Assembly: GCF_907163265.1 (NCBI RefSeq)
Contig: NZ_CAJQUM010000001.1
Coordinates: forward strand, 1,798,001 to 1,862,000
Reading direction: 5' to 3'
DNA: 64,000 nucleotides
DNA from: Georgfuchsia toluolica
GTDB lineage: Bacteria; Pseudomonadota; Gammaproteobacteria; Burkholderiales; Rhodocyclaceae
Under the pieces are notes generated by a model, which did not search any database, had not been told where the DNA came from, and saw only the letters and a program-made list of their open reading frames with translations. Numbering within the stretch: the first letter of the stretch is position 1; each line of letters opens with the position of its first letter. Below, piece by piece: positions 52,462 to 62,379 of the stretch. Made by a program: the position numbers and the translations under genes.

Positions 52462-54753
52462 CTAAACTCGTTGCGCCGAGTACACTCCCGGCACTTTCCT
52501 CAACAGCCCCAGTACCCGTTTCAAGACCGCTATGCCATTCATCTCGACAGTGAAATTCATGCGCGCCGTGCCATCCTTGCTCGATAAGGTCTTCACCGCC
52601 GTGACATTGATTTTTTCGCGCGACAGCAGTTCGGAAATGTCGCGCAGCAGGCCCTGGCGATCGTGCGCTTCGATCTGCAGGTCGATCGCATAGACGCCCT
52701 CGCTTGCCTTGCCCCACTCTGCAGCAATTACGCGCTCGGGATGCTGTTTGGCGAGATGGCGGAAATTCACGCATTCATTGCGGTGGATCGATACTCCGCG
52801 CCCGCGCGTGACGAAACCGAGAATCGCATCGGGCGGCGCCGGCTTGCAGCAGCGGCCGAGCTGGGTCATCAGCTTGTCCACGCCGACCAGCAGCACCTGA
52901 CTGTCGCCGGCGCGGCTGCGCTTGGTAATAACGTCGGCCGCCGGTTCCGGCACCGGCGCTTCAGCGCGCACGGCAAGCTGAATCTGGCGCGGGCCGAGTT
53001 CGCCGTGACCTGCCGCGGCAAACATGGCATCGACATTGCGAAAACCGAGTTTGCCCGCGAGTTCGTCCAGGTTTATCTGGGTCTGCCCTTCGCGCTGCAA
53101 TTCGCGTGCGATAAAGGCGCGGCCCTGTACCAAAGTCGCGGCGCTCTCCTGTGCCGAGAACCATTGCCGCACCTTGCGCCGCGCGCCCGGCGTGGCGAGA
53201 TAGCCTTGTGCCGGATTGAGCCAGTCGCGCGACGGTCCCCCCTCGCGCACCGCGCTGATTTCAACCGTCTGGCCATTGGCAAGCGGCCGGTTCAGCGGCC
53301 ACATCTGGCCATTGACGCGTGCACCGCGGCAGCGATGTCCGAGATCGGTATGCAGGCGATAGGCAAAATCGATCGGGGTGGCACCATGAGGCAGGTCGAC
53401 CACGCGCCCCTGCGGCGTCAGGACGTAGATCGTGTCGTCAAGCGCGGCGCGCTTGAACTGTTCCACCCAGGCCGCCGAATCGGTCACTTCGTCGCGCCAG
53501 GTGAGCAGTTGCCGCAACAGCGCGATCTTGTTGTCGTATGACGAATCGGCAATCGTCGGCACGTTGGCCTCCTTGTAGCGCCAGTGCGCGGCAACACCCA
53601 GTTCCGCGTGCTTATCCATCTCGCGCGTGCGAATCTGCACTTCCATTGAGCGGCCGTCTTCGGCCACCACCGCGGTATGCAAGGAACGATAGTCGTTGCT
53701 CTTGGGCTGGGCGATGTAGTCATCGAACTCGCCCTCGATGGGCGACCACAACTGATGAATGATGCCGAGCGCGGCGTAGCAGTCCGCGACTTTCCCGACA
53801 ATGATGCGCAATGCGCGCACATCGTAGACCTGCTCGAAATCGAGCTGCTTGGTGCGCATCTTGTTCCAGATGCTGTAGATGTGCTTGGGCCGGCCAATGA
53901 CTTCGGCATCGATACCGGCCACCTTGAGTTCGCGCTTGACGCGTTCGATCACATTCGCGATGAATTGCTCGCGTTCGATGCGGCGCTCGTCAAGCATTTT
54001 CGCGATACGTTTGTAGGTGGCCGGCTCCAGCAGGCGCAACGAGAGATCTTCCAACTCCCACTTGAACTGCCAGATACCGAGCCGGTTGGCGAGCGGCGCG
54101 AAGACATCGAGGCTTTCGCGCGCGAACAAGTCAGCCGCCGGGCCACCCTGACCGAAGGAAACCCCCGTGGGACAAGACTGACTTGGCCCCCCTGGGTGGC
54201 GGCTGAGGCCGGCAGCCGAAGCCGGGGGCACAACTGATTCCTCGCGCAGCGGTGTTTCATGGTCCACCAGCCAGCGCAGGGTCTGCGTGCGCGAGGCAAG
54301 CCGCAACAGGACGACGCGGATATCGGCCACCATTGCCAGCATCATCTTGCGCAGGACTTCGGTCTGCTGCACCATGCTCTCCTGCTCGTTGCGCACTACC
54401 AGGCGCAGCGGCGCCAGGCGTTCGAGTCCGGTCACCAGTTCCGCCACGGCAGCACCATAGCGCTGCGTAGCCACATTGTTGAAATCGGGCACAGTGTCGT
54501 CGATATTGAACAGCAAGGCCGCGATCCGGGTATCCAGATCGAGGTCAAGCCCGGCCAGGATCACCGCCATCGCCTGGGCATGCGGCAACACCGGTTCGCC
54601 GGTACCCAGCTTGCGTTCGCCATAAATGCCGGACACCCAGTTCCAGGCGTCGAGCAGCTTCAGCCGTGCCTCGTCATTCAGGCCGCGGGCAGCAAGGCCG
54701 AAAACTTCTCTATCCTCGCCCTTGGTGGGCAGCGCATGAACGACGGAGACCAT
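52462..54753 (-). CDS. relA: GTP pyrophosphokinase RelA with an in-frame repeat insertion
   Basis: Ribosome-associated (p)ppGpp synthetase, 763 residues. The N-terminal HD hydrolase domain is degenerate (LLFNIDDT where HD is expected). The synthetase domain has RPKHIYSIWNKM and the EFDD (ExDD) motif of monofunctional RelA enzymes. TGS, a zinc-finger-like region (GRCCKPAPPD) and a C-terminal ACT domain follow. So it should make but not degrade ppGpp, acting with DksA encoded at 9.7 kb. Between the HD and synthetase domains about 32 residues (176-207) are encoded by a palindromic repeat. A TTG 15 bases upstream of the ATG abuts the purL stop. Confidence 0.93.
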   Translation of the reverse strand: MVSVVHALPTKGEDREVFGLAARGLNDEARLKLLDAWNWVSGIYGERKLGTGEPVLPHAQAMAVILAGLDLDLDTRIAALLFNIDDTVPDFNNVATQRYGAAVAELVTGLERLAPLRLVVRNEQESMVQQTEVLRKMMLAMVADIRVVLLRLASRTQTLRWLVDHETPLREESVVPPASAAGLSRHPGGPSQSCPTGVSFGQGGPAADLFARESLDVFAPLANRLGIWQFKWELEDLSLRLLEPATYKRIAKMLDERRIEREQFIANVIERVKRELKVAGIDAEVIGRPKHIYSIWNKMRTKQLDFEQVYDVRALRIIVGKVADCYAALGIIHQLWSPIEGEFDDYIAQPKSNDYRSLHTAVVAEDGRSMEVQIRTREMDKHAELGVAAHWRYKEANVPTIADSSYDNKIALLRQLLTWRDEVTDSAAWVEQFKRAALDDTIYVLTPQGRVVDLPHGATPIDFAYRLHTDLGHRCRGARVNGQMWPLNRPLANGQTVEISAVREGGPSRDWLNPAQGYLATPGARRKVRQWFSAQESAATLVQGRAFIARELQREGQTQINLDELAGKLGFRNVDAMFAAAGHGELGPRQIQLAVRAEAPVPEPAADVITKRSRAGDSQVLLVGVDKLMTQLGRCCKPAPPDAILGFVTRGRGVSIHRNECVNFRHLAKQHPERVIAAEWGKASEGVYAIDLQIEAHDRQGLLRDISELLSREKINVTAVKTLSSKDGTARMNFTVEMNGIAVLKRVLGLLRKVPGVYSAQRV
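54131..54227 (+). repeat. GACCGAAGG palindromic element inside relA
   Basis: The core CCTGACCGAAGGAAACCCCC...GACTTGGCCCC matches the intergenic copy at 29250-29298 closely. It is framed by TCAGCCGCC (54131-54139) and GGCGGCTGA (54198-54206), with CGGCAGCCGAAGCCG beyond. It is translated in the relA frame as low-complexity sequence including QSCPTGVSFGQGG, then homology resumes at ARESLDVFAPLANRLG. Confidence 0.85.
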
Positions 54754-54768
54754 GGGCCTGTAGTGCAA

Positions 54769-57700
54769 CTACCCCACGAACTCGCGGGCGTTGCGGAAAA
54801 TTTGCAGCCAGGGAGAGTCACTCCCCAGTCCGGCAGGATGCCAGGACATCTGCACGCTGCGGAAGATGCGTTCGGGATGCGGCATCATGATGGTGAAGCG
54901 TCCATCGGGCGTGGTGACGCCAGTGATACCGTCAGGCGAGCCATTGGGATTGAAAGGGTAGCTCGTCGCCACCGCGCCATGATTATCCACATAGCGTAAT
55001 GCAACCTGCGCATTATCCTGGTTGCCGGCAAAGACCGCGCGGCCCTCGCCATGCGATACAACCACCGGCAGTTTCGATCCGGCCATGCCGGAAAAGAAAA
55101 GCGACGGCGATTCCGTGATCTCCACCATCACGAAACGCGCCTCGAACTGCTCGCTGCGGTTGCGCTGGAAGCTCGGCCAATGTTCGGCGCCGGGAATGAT
55201 CGGCGCGAGGTGGCTCATCATCTGACAGCCGTTGCAGACACCCAGCGCAAAGCTGTCGCCGCGCGCGAAGAATGCCGCAAACTCATCGTGCAGCCGCGCG
55301 TTGAACAAGATCGACTTGGCCCAACCCTGTCCCGCTCCCAATACATCGCCGTAGGAAAAACCACCGCAGGCGGCAAAGCCGGCAAAGTCAGAGAGTTTGA
55401 CGCGGCCGCTCTGCAGGTCGGACATGTGCACGTCGACGCTGGCGAAACCGGCGCGGTCGAAGGCTGCGGCCATTTCGACCTGACCGTTGACGCCCTGTTC
55501 GCGCAATACCGCAATCTTGGGCCTGCGGCCCAAGATTGCGGCTGCGCCTTTATCTTGCCCCCACCCCCCGGAGGGCTCACTTTGCACAGTTCGCCCGCTA
55601 TGGTGGCGGGAAGCAGCGCTTCCCGAAACCCTACCTTCACCCCCCGCCCGGGCGGGGGTTTCCAGTTGGCCGACCACTACGTGGTCAGGAGTAAAAATGA
55701 GATACACCGAAAGCCCCGGATCATTCGCAGCAACAAGCGCATCGAATTCCTCTTGCGCGCAAACCGGATCGTCGCGCAGCTTTGCGATCTGGTAACTGAC
55801 CTCGCTCCACGCCCGCCGCAATTCGCTGCGGCGCGCGGAAAATATTTGTTTCGCATCGCACTGGATGCGTATTTCGTCATATTGATTCAGTATACCTATC
55901 AGGTGCGAGCACTGTCCCAGGCCGGCATCGCGCAGCGTCTGCATCACGGTCGCGCGGTCTGCGCGACGGATCTGCAACACGGCACCCAGTTCCTCGTTGA
56001 ACAGCACGCTGATTATCTGGCCGGCGCCGCCATTCGTCAGCGGATCGAGATCGAGCGAGATGCCAAGGTGCGAGGCGAAGCTCATTTCGCAGATGGTCGC
56101 GAACAGGCCGCCGTCGGAACGATCGTGATAGGCCAGCACACGGCCTGCGCGATTGAGCTTTTGCACGGCGGCAAAGAATGCCTTGAGCAGGGCCGCATCG
56201 ACATCCGGCGCCGCATTGCCGGTCTTGCCATACACCTGCGCCAGTGCCGAGGCACCGAGCCGGTTGCGCCCTTGTCCCAAGTCGATCAACAGCAACTCGG
56301 TTTCACCCGCCTCGCTGTCACGCTGGAGTTGCGGCGTGAGCGTCTTGCGAATGTCGGCACAAGGAGCAAAGGCGGTGACGATCAGGGACAGCGGGGCGGT
56401 GACTTGCTTGGCGATGTTGCCAGATTCGCCATGCTCGTCCCAGCGTGTGCGCATCGAGAGCGAATCCTTGCCGACCGGAATGCTGATGCCGAGTTGTGGG
56501 CAGAGTTCCATGCCCACGGCCCGGACCGTATCGAACAGCGCGGCATCTTCATTGCCATGTCCGGCTGCGGCCATCCAGTTGGCGGAGAGCTTGATTTTCG
56601 AGATATCGCCAATGTCGGCAGCGACCAGATTGGAGATGGCTTCGCCCACCGCCATGCGGCCCGAGGCCGGACCGTCGATCAATGCCAACGGCGTGCGCTC
56701 ACCCATGGCGAAGGCTTCACCCAAACAGGTATCGAAGCCCATTGCGGTGACAGCGACATCGGCCACCGGCACCTGCCACGGGCCCACCATCTGGTCGCGC
56801 GCGGTAAGGCCGCCGACGCTGCGGTCGCCAATGGTGATGAGGAAGCTTTTCGATGCCACGCTGGGCAGGCGCAGCACGCGCCATGCCGCATCCTTGAGGC
56901 TGATGGCTTCAACATCAAGCGCGGGCAGATCGGACTTCATCCGTTTGGCATCGCGATGCACACGCGGCGGCTTGCCGAGCAAAACCTCCAGCGACATATC
57001 GACGGGCAGGTTGCCGAAATGCCCATCCTTGACCTGTAGCACGCGCTCTTCGGTCGCCGTACCGAGCACCGCGAAGGGGCAACGCTCGCGCTCGCACAGT
57101 GCGCGGAATTCATCGAGCCGTTCCGGCGCAATGGCAAGGACGTAACGCTCCTGCGCCTCGTTGCACCAGATTTCGCGCGGCGACATGCCGGGTTCTTCCG
57201 ACGGAATCGCACGCAGGTCAAACAGCGCGCCGCGCCCGGCGCCATCGGCCAGTTCCGGCATCGCATTCGAAATACCGCCGGCACCGACATCGTGAATGGC
57301 GAGAATCGGATTATTCTCACCGAGTTGCCAGCAGCGGTCGATAACCTCTTGCGCCCTGCGCTGAATCTCGGGATTGCCACGCTGCACGGAAGCGAAGTCG
57401 AGATCGGCAGTGTTGCTGCCGGTCGCCATCGAAGACGCCGCGCCGCCGCCGAGGCCGATCAGCATGCCCGGCCCGCCGAGCTGGATCAGCAACGTGCCAG
57501 TCGGGAATTCTATCTTGTACGAATCGCGCGCCGCAATGTTGCCGACGCCGCCCGCGATCATGATCGGCTTGTGATAGCCGCGCACTTCGCCAGCGACTTC
57601 CTGTTCAAAGGTGCGGAAATAGCCGGCCAGATTCGGGCGGCCGAATTCGTTGTTGAACGCGGCGGCGCCGATCGGCCCCTCGATCATGATGTCGAGCGCC

Positions 57701-58785
57701 GAGGCGATGCGGTCCGGCTTGCCATAGGCCGATTCCCATGGCTGCGCATAGCCGGGAATGCGCAGGTCGGAAACCGAGAAGCCGCACAGTCCGGCCTTGG
57801 GTTTGGAACCGCGCCCGGTCGCTCCTTCGTCGCGAATCTCGCCGCCGGAACCGGTCGCCGCGCCGGGGAAAGGCGAGATCGCGGTCGGATGGTTGTGCGT
57901 TTCGACCTTGGCGATAAGGTGCGCCGTTTCCTCATGCCAGTCGTAGCAGCCTTGGGCATCCGGATAGAAGCGCTTCACCGTTGCCCCCTCGATCACGGCC
58001 GCATTGTCGGAATACGCGACCACCGTGCCCTCGGGATGCGCCTTGTGGCTTTCGCGAATCATGCCGAACAGCGAGTGCGATTGATCCTGGCCGTCGATGG
58101 TCCAGCTCGCGTTGAAAATCTTGTGGCGGCAATGCTCCGAGTTGGCCTGCGCAAACATCATCAGCTCGACGTCGGTCGGGTTGCGCTGCAGGCGCGTGAA
58201 ATTGTCGATGAGGTAATCGATTTCGTCATCGGACAGGGCGAGGCCGAGTTCGACGTTGGCCCGCTCCAGCGCCCCGCGCCCGTCGCCAAGAATATCGATC
58301 GCGGTCAGTGGCTGCGGTTGCACATGACGAAAAAGTGCCGCTGCCGCACCCAGCGAGTCGAGCACGGACTCGGTCATGCGGTCATGCAGTTGCGCGGCCA
58401 GCAATGCACGGTCAGTCGCGGGATTGGAAAATGCGCCGCTGATCGAATAAGCGATGCCGCGTTCGATGCGGCAGACCGACTGGAAACCGCACTGTCTTGC
58501 AATATCCGTCGCCTTGGACGACCAGGGCGAAATCGTACCGAGGCGCGGCGTGATGAGAATCGACTCCCCGGCGGGTACCGCGGGCAATGCCCCCGGAATA
58601 CCGAGCAAGTCCTTGAGCCGCGCCAGTTCGGCGGGATTCAATTCGCAGTCGAGTTCGGCAAAATACCAATGTTCCGCATGGAGCGAAACAAGGCTGGGGA
58701 CGACTTTGCGCAGGTTATCCTGCAGGCGGCCGAGGCGGGAACTGGAAAAGGCGGCTGCACCGCGCAGCTTCAGGATTTCGGCCAT
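54769..58785 (-). CDS. purL: Phosphoribosylformylglycinamidine synthase with an in-frame repeat insertion
   Basis: Converts FGAR to FGAM in purine synthesis. The 1338 residues are the large fused form. They comprise an N-terminal domain, a linker, two AIRS-like halves ([41 protein letters not shown]) and a C-terminal glutamine amidotransferase with nucleophile Cys in [14 protein letters not shown]. Residues about 1038-1082, between the last AIRS domain and [14 protein letters not shown], are encoded by a palindromic element homologous to the recO leader. The ATG at 58785 is preferred over the TTG three codons earlier. relA follows on the same strand. Confidence 0.95.
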   Translation of the reverse strand: MAEILKLRGAAAFSSSRLGRLQDNLRKVVPSLVSLHAEHWYFAELDCELNPAELARLKDLLGIPGALPAVPAGESILITPRLGTISPWSSKATDIARQCGFQSVCRIERGIAYSISGAFSNPATDRALLAAQLHDRMTESVLDSLGAAAALFRHVQPQPLTAIDILGDGRGALERANVELGLALSDDEIDYLIDNFTRLQRNPTDVELMMFAQANSEHCRHKIFNASWTIDGQDQSHSLFGMIRESHKAHPEGTVVAYSDNAAVIEGATVKRFYPDAQGCYDWHEETAHLIAKVETHNHPTAISPFPGAATGSGGEIRDEGATGRGSKPKAGLCGFSVSDLRIPGYAQPWESAYGKPDRIASALDIMIEGPIGAAAFNNEFGRPNLAGYFRTFEQEVAGEVRGYHKPIMIAGGVGNIAARDSYKIEFPTGTLLIQLGGPGMLIGLGGGAASSMATGSNTADLDFASVQRGNPEIQRRAQEVIDRCWQLGENNPILAIHDVGAGGISNAMPELADGAGRGALFDLRAIPSEEPGMSPREIWCNEAQERYVLAIAPERLDEFRALCERERCPFAVLGTATEERVLQVKDGHFGNLPVDMSLEVLLGKPPRVHRDAKRMKSDLPALDVEAISLKDAAWRVLRLPSVASKSFLITIGDRSVGGLTARDQMVGPWQVPVADVAVTAMGFDTCLGEAFAMGERTPLALIDGPASGRMAVGEAISNLVAADIGDISKIKLSANWMAAAGHGNEDAALFDTVRAVGMELCPQLGISIPVGKDSLSMRTRWDEHGESGNIAKQVTAPLSLIVTAFAPCADIRKTLTPQLQRDSEAGETELLLIDLGQGRNRLGASALAQVYGKTGNAAPDVDAALLKAFFAAVQKLNRAGRVLAYHDRSDGGLFATICEMSFASHLGISLDLDPLTNGGAGQIISVLFNEELGAVLQIRRADRATVMQTLRDAGLGQCSHLIGILNQYDEIRIQCDAKQIFSARRSELRRAWSEVSYQIAKLRDDPVCAQEEFDALVAANDPGLSVYLIFTPDHVVVGQLETPARAGGEGRVSGSAASRHHSGRTVQSEPSGGWGQDKGAAAILGRRPKIAVLREQGVNGQVEMAAAFDRAGFASVDVHMSDLQSGRVKLSDFAGFAACGGFSYGDVLGAGQGWAKSILFNARLHDEFAAFFARGDSFALGVCNGCQMMSHLAPIIPGAEHWPSFQRNRSEQFEARFVMVEITESPSLFFSGMAGSKLPVVVSHGEGRAVFAGNQDNAQVALRYVDNHGAVATSYPFNPNGSPDGITGVTTPDGRFTIMMPHPERIFRSVQMSWHPAGLGSDSPWLQIFRNAREFVG
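55509..55672 (-). repeat. Palindromic element inside purL
   Basis: It contains a perfect 14-bp hairpin CCGCAATCTTGGGC...GCCCAAGATTGCGG (55509-55522 with 55528-55541), whose left arm is the native RPKIA coding sequence. Next is the block shared with recO (GGGCTCACTTTGCACAGTTC at 55574-55593), a hairpin CGGGAAGC-AGC-GCTTCCCG (55607-55625), and AACCCCCGCCC-GGGCGGGGGTT at its end. The reading frame is open throughout. Confidence 0.85.
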
Positions 58786-58908
58786 GGTGGACAAGACTGA
58801 AAGACAGGCATTCGTGAAGAGAGGATTATACCCGCCGCCCTCACCTCATCCGGTTCCGCAAGCCCTTCGTTTCACAGGCTCGAAAGCAATAAACGGGTGG
58901 CTAAAAGA

Positions 58909-58940
58909 CAAAAACCGGAAAGCGTGCTTTCCGGTTTTTG
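58909..58940 (-). terminator. Terminator of tRNA-Gly
   Basis: AAAACCGGAAAGC and GCTTTCCGGTTTT pair around a short loop, with T runs on the minus-strand side, immediately after the tRNA. Confidence 0.88.
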
Positions 58941-58946
58941 GGATTC

Positions 58947-59022
58947 TGGAGCGGGAGAAGAGTCTCGAACTCTCGACCTATACCTTGGCAAGGTATCGCT
59001 CTACCAACTGAGCTACTCCCGC
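58947..59022 (-). tRNA. tRNA-Gly (GCC)
   Basis: 76 nt. The acceptor GCGGGAG pairs with CTCCCGC, the discriminator is T and CCA is encoded. The anticodon loop TTGCCAA reads GCC. It lies downstream of pgsA on the same strand and could be processed from the pgsA transcript, with its own terminator. Confidence 0.97.
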
Positions 59023-59057
59023 GGGAGGCCGCCATTATAACGGCGCGGGCCATCGAG

Positions 59058-59630
59058 TCAACGACTGCGCGCGGAAATCTCCGGCCATGCCATGCGGATG
59101 TAGTAGGCCATCGAAACCAGGGTCAGTATTACTGCCACTTCCAGCAGCCAGCGGCCGACCAGCGTCGCATCGAGCGGTCCCAGCGTATCGTTGAAAAGCA
59201 GCAGCGGAATGGCGGCCATTTGCGCAGTGGTTTTCAATTTGCCGACCAGGGAGACCGCCACACTTTTCGCCGCGCCTATCTTGGCCATCCATTCGCGCAA
59301 CGCGGAGATGGTGATCTCGCGGCCGATGATGATGAAGGCGGCGATTGCGTCGGCGCGCCCCAGTTGCACCAGCACCACCAGTGCCGCCGCCACCATGAGT
59401 TTGTCGGCGACCGGATCGAGAAAGGCGCCGAAGGCGGTAGTCTGGTCGAGCCGGCGCGCCAGCCAGCCGTCGAGCCAGTCGGTCACCGCGGCGGCGATGA
59501 AAATCGCCGTGGCAAGGACGTTCTGTTCGGGAATGGTCAGCCAGCGCTCAGGCAGATAGAGCACGCCAACAAAGAGCGGAATCAGGACGATGCGCGCCCA
59601 GGTAAGCAGAATCGGAACATTAAACGGCAT
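59058..59630 (-). CDS. pgsA: CDP-diacylglycerol-glycerol-3-phosphate 3-phosphatidyltransferase
   Basis: Makes phosphatidylglycerol phosphate in the inner membrane, the committed step to phosphatidylglycerol and cardiolipin. The 190 residues have four to five membrane helices and the full CDP-alcohol phosphotransferase motif DG-x2-AR-x8-G-x3-D-x3-D, seen as DGWLARRLDQTTAFG then AFLDPVADK. It follows uvrC on the same strand, the conserved uvrC-pgsA-tRNA-Gly order. Confidence 0.95.
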   Translation of the reverse strand: MPFNVPILLTWARIVLIPLFVGVLYLPERWLTIPEQNVLATAIFIAAAVTDWLDGWLARRLDQTTAFGAFLDPVADKLMVAAALVVLVQLGRADAIAAFIIIGREITISALREWMAKIGAAKSVAVSLVGKLKTTAQMAAIPLLLFNDTLGPLDATLVGRWLLEVAVILTLVSMAYYIRMAWPEISARSR

Positions 59631-59648
59631 GGTTAACCCAAAAACCTT

Positions 59649-59745
59649 CTAGCCACAAAGTGCGCAGGGGAAAATCAAAAGCAAGTTCCCTTGTCCAACT
59701 TGGTTTTCTCTGTGGCCTCTGTGATCTCTGTGGCTGCATTTTTAT
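59649..59745. repeat. Diverged CCACAGAG palindromic element
   Basis: Between uvrC and pgsA, AGCCACAAAGTGCGCAGGGG is partly mirrored by CTCTGTGGCCTCTGTGATCTCTGTGGCT. It is a degraded copy of the element at 42452-42594. Confidence 0.6.
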
Positions 59746-59751
59746 TTTTCC

Positions 59752-61566
59752 TTACCCATGCAATTCGCGAACAATCTGTTCCGCCAGTTTCCTGCTGATG
59801 CCGCCGACGCGGCAAATATCGTCTGCTGTCGCCGCCTTTACTCCATCCAAGCCTCCAAACCAGGCCAACAATTTTCGTCGCCGCGTCGGGCCGATGCCGG
59901 CGATGTTTTCCAGCCCCGACCGGCCTCGCGCCTTCGCCCGCCGCGCGCGGTGCCCCGCTATCGCAAAACGGTGCGCCTCGTCACGAATTTCCTGAATCAG
60001 GTGAAAGCCGGCGTGATCCTGCGCCAATTGTAGAGGTTCAGCGCGCCCAAAAACGAACAAGGTCTCCAGGCCCGGCTTGCGCTCTTCACCTTTTGCAACA
60101 CCAACGCTGGCCAAATGGCCGAGGCCGAGTTCAACCAGCACTTCGCGCGCAATGCCGTGCTGGCCTTTGCCCCCATCGATCAGGATCAAATCGGGTGCCA
60201 CCGCCTCGCCCGCCGCGACCTTGCCATAGCGCCGCTCCAATGCCTGGCGCATGGCCGCGTAGTCGTCGCCGGGCGTGATGCCGGCGATGTTGAAGCGGCG
60301 GTATTCCCTGTTTTTCATGGTGCCATCGACGCAGACCACACAAGAAGCGACCGTACCCTCGCCCATGGTATGGCTGATGTCGAAGCACTCGATGCGATGC
60401 GGCAACTCGGCCAGATTCAGCGCTTCGCGCAGGGCGTCGAGGCGGCCGCCGGCTTTGGCGCGTACCTGACGCCGGGTCTGCAAGGCAAGCAGCACATTCC
60501 TCTGCGCCATTTCCAGCCATGCCCGTTCCATTTCGTTGCGCGGCAGGGCCACGATAGTTTTGCCTTCGCCCGGAGAAAATTCGTCGCCTGCATCGATGCC
60601 GACGATGATGCGCGCCGGCGCCGGGTGATCGAGGTAATGCTGCTCCATGAAAGCGGTGAGCGCTTCGCCGGGCTCGACAACGGCTGCGCCCGTTGCCGGG
60701 AAGAAAGCGCGGTCACCGAGATGCAGTCCGCCGCGCACCATGGCCAGATTGACGCAGATGTCATCGCCGGCAATATGCACGGCAATGATGTCGACATCGG
60801 CCTCCTGCGTCGAACTCACATACTGCCGGTGCAGCACCGCCTGCAAGGCGCGGATCTGGTCGCGCAGCGCCGCGGCCGTTTCAAATTGCATCGCATCCGC
60901 TGCCTGCTGCATTTCGGCCGTGAGATCTCCGATCACCTCGCTGTGACGGCCGCGCAGGAACATCTCGGCCTTGCGTACATCGGCGGCGTATTCCTCCGCC
61001 GAAACAAAGCCGACGCAGGGCGCCTTGCAACGCTTGATCTGGTGCATCAGGCAGGGCCGCGAACGATGCGCGAAGACGCTGTTCTCGCAGGTGCGCAGGA
61101 GGAAGGTCTTTTGCAGCAGCTCGATGCTTTCGCGCACCGCGTAGCCATTGGGGAAGGGGCCGAAGTAGCGCGATTTTTTCTCGAAGCCGCCGCGATGAAA
61201 CGCCAGCCGCGGGAATTCATCGCCCGACAGCATGATGTACGGGTAGGACTTGTCGTCGCGGAAGAGGATGTTGTACTTCGGCGCCAGCTTCTTGATCAGC
61301 GTGTTTTCAAGGATCAGCGCTTCGGACTCGGAGCGTGTCGCCGTAGTCTCGACCTGTGCCACCTGCTGCAGCATCAGCGCAATGCGCGGGCTGTGGCCGG
61401 TCTTCTTGAAGTAGGAACTGACCCGCCTCTTCAGGTTCTTGGCCTTGCCGACGTAGAGCACCTTGCCCTCCGCATCGAGCATGCGATAGACGCCCGGCGC
61501 ATCGGTCAGCGCGGCGAGAAAGGCCTTCGCATCAAAGGGGGCTGGGGGCGAAGTTGCTTCGCTCAC
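59752..61566 (-). CDS. uvrC: Excinuclease ABC subunit C
   Basis: The dual-incision nuclease of nucleotide excision repair. From the GTG at 61566 it has 604 residues. A GIY-YIG 3' nuclease (PGVYRMLDAEGKVLYVGKAK) is followed by a cysteine-bearing region (RPCLMHQIKRCKAPCVG), a UVR helix pair (AADAMQFETAAALRDQI), an RNase H-like 5' nuclease (FDISHTMGEGTVASCVV) and C-terminal helix-hairpin-helices. The ATG at 61608 would start inside an interspersed repeat and add 14 unconserved residues, so the GTG is preferred. pgsA and tRNA-Gly follow. Confidence 0.94.
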   Translation of the reverse strand: MSEATSPPAPFDAKAFLAALTDAPGVYRMLDAEGKVLYVGKAKNLKRRVSSYFKKTGHSPRIALMLQQVAQVETTATRSESEALILENTLIKKLAPKYNILFRDDKSYPYIMLSGDEFPRLAFHRGGFEKKSRYFGPFPNGYAVRESIELLQKTFLLRTCENSVFAHRSRPCLMHQIKRCKAPCVGFVSAEEYAADVRKAEMFLRGRHSEVIGDLTAEMQQAADAMQFETAAALRDQIRALQAVLHRQYVSSTQEADVDIIAVHIAGDDICVNLAMVRGGLHLGDRAFFPATGAAVVEPGEALTAFMEQHYLDHPAPARIIVGIDAGDEFSPGEGKTIVALPRNEMERAWLEMAQRNVLLALQTRRQVRAKAGGRLDALREALNLAELPHRIECFDISHTMGEGTVASCVVCVDGTMKNREYRRFNIAGITPGDDYAAMRQALERRYGKVAAGEAVAPDLILIDGGKGQHGIAREVLVELGLGHLASVGVAKGEERKPGLETLFVFGRAEPLQLAQDHAGFHLIQEIRDEAHRFAIAGHRARRAKARGRSGLENIAGIGPTRRRKLLAWFGGLDGVKAATADDICRVGGISRKLAEQIVRELHG

Positions 61567-61604
61567 AATAGTCTTAAGGAAACCGCCACATGTGTGCGAG
61601 TGTG

Positions 61605-61682
61605 TCATTCCCGCGAAAGCAGGAATCCAGTGACTTTCCCGATAGAAAGACCCTGGATCCCCGCCTGCGCGGGGACGACGTG
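61605..61682. repeat. Interspersed inverted repeat upstream of uvrC
   Basis: CATTCCCGCGAAAGCAGGAA, then TCCAG, is mirrored by CTGGAT and CCCCGCCTGCGCGGGGACG. This is the widespread proteobacterial repeat whose translation contains IPAxAGIQ. It lies over the uvrC 5' end and the space to the glycosylase gene. Confidence 0.75.
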
Positions 61683-61728
61683 CTGTTTCGTTGTCTGTGT
61701 CATGTTGAATAAACCTTGAGATGTTTGT

Positions 61729-62361
61729 TCAAAGCTCATCAAGTTCCGTTCGAATGCTGCGGAAGACATCGTGAAAACCTTCGGTCGTGAGGCGCCGTGT
61801 CTGCGTGTTGTAGCGGCTGCAATGGTAGCTGTCGATCAATATCCGTTCGCCGGGAAGATCGTGGCGTGCATTGTGGGCGAACGCCAGCGAACTCTGTTTC
61901 AGACCCAGCGCCATCAGCACCGCCTTGTGCGCCACCAGGCCCAGCGCCAGTATCACGCGCACCTCGGACGAATTCTGCAATTCATGACTCAGATAGCGAT
62001 TGCAGTTCTTGATCTCGGCCGGCTCCGGTTTGTTTTCCGGCGGCAGGCACTTCACCGCATTGGTGATGCGGCAGTCCGTGAGCAGCAGGCCATCGTTACG
62101 AGAGAGCGAAACCGGCCGGCTGGCAAAGCCAAACTGGTGCAGCGTCTCGTAAAGCAGGATACCGGCATAATCGCCGGTGAATGGACGGCCGCTGCGATTG
62201 GCGCCGTGCATGCCGGGGGCGAGGCCGACGATCAGCAGCCGCGCCCGCTCGGCGCCGAAGGGTTCCACCGGTCGCGCGTGGTAATCCGGGTGTTTGTTGC
62301 GGACGTCAGTGAGAAAATCGGCCAGCCGCGTGCAATCTTTGCAGTCAAGAAGGGGTTCCAT
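61729..62361 (-). CDS. Uracil-DNA glycosylase, family 5-like
   Basis: 210 residues. The active-site motif VGLAPGMHGANRSGRPFTGD is that of the thermophile-type UdgB/family 5 branch, with no acidic catalytic residue. The C-terminal SYHCSRYN takes the place of the HPS(P/R)-N loop. Cysteines in CKDC and in CRITNAVKC are placed as the iron-sulphur ligands of families 4 and 5. It removes uracil or deaminated bases from DNA. It is back to back with earP and near uvrC, another repair gene. Confidence 0.85.
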   Translation of the reverse strand: MEPLLDCKDCTRLADFLTDVRNKHPDYHARPVEPFGAERARLLIVGLAPGMHGANRSGRPFTGDYAGILLYETLHQFGFASRPVSLSRNDGLLLTDCRITNAVKCLPPENKPEPAEIKNCNRYLSHELQNSSEVRVILALGLVAHKAVLMALGLKQSSLAFAHNARHDLPGERILIDSYHCSRYNTQTRRLTTEGFHDVFRSIRTELDEL

Positions 62362-62379
62362 TCGGCTAGGATACCAGCC

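Noticed and set aside
55051-58800. Plus-strand reading frames of 662 and 502 codons opposite purL
   Set aside because: Antisense shadows of a highly conserved gene, with no domain resemblance.
60115-61719. 534-codon plus-strand frame opposite uvrC
   Set aside because: uvrC is complete with all its domains. The antisense frame is compositional only.
61771-62379. 203-codon N-terminal extension of earP
   Set aside because: It lies antisense to the uracil-DNA glycosylase gene, and EarP homology begins at 62380.
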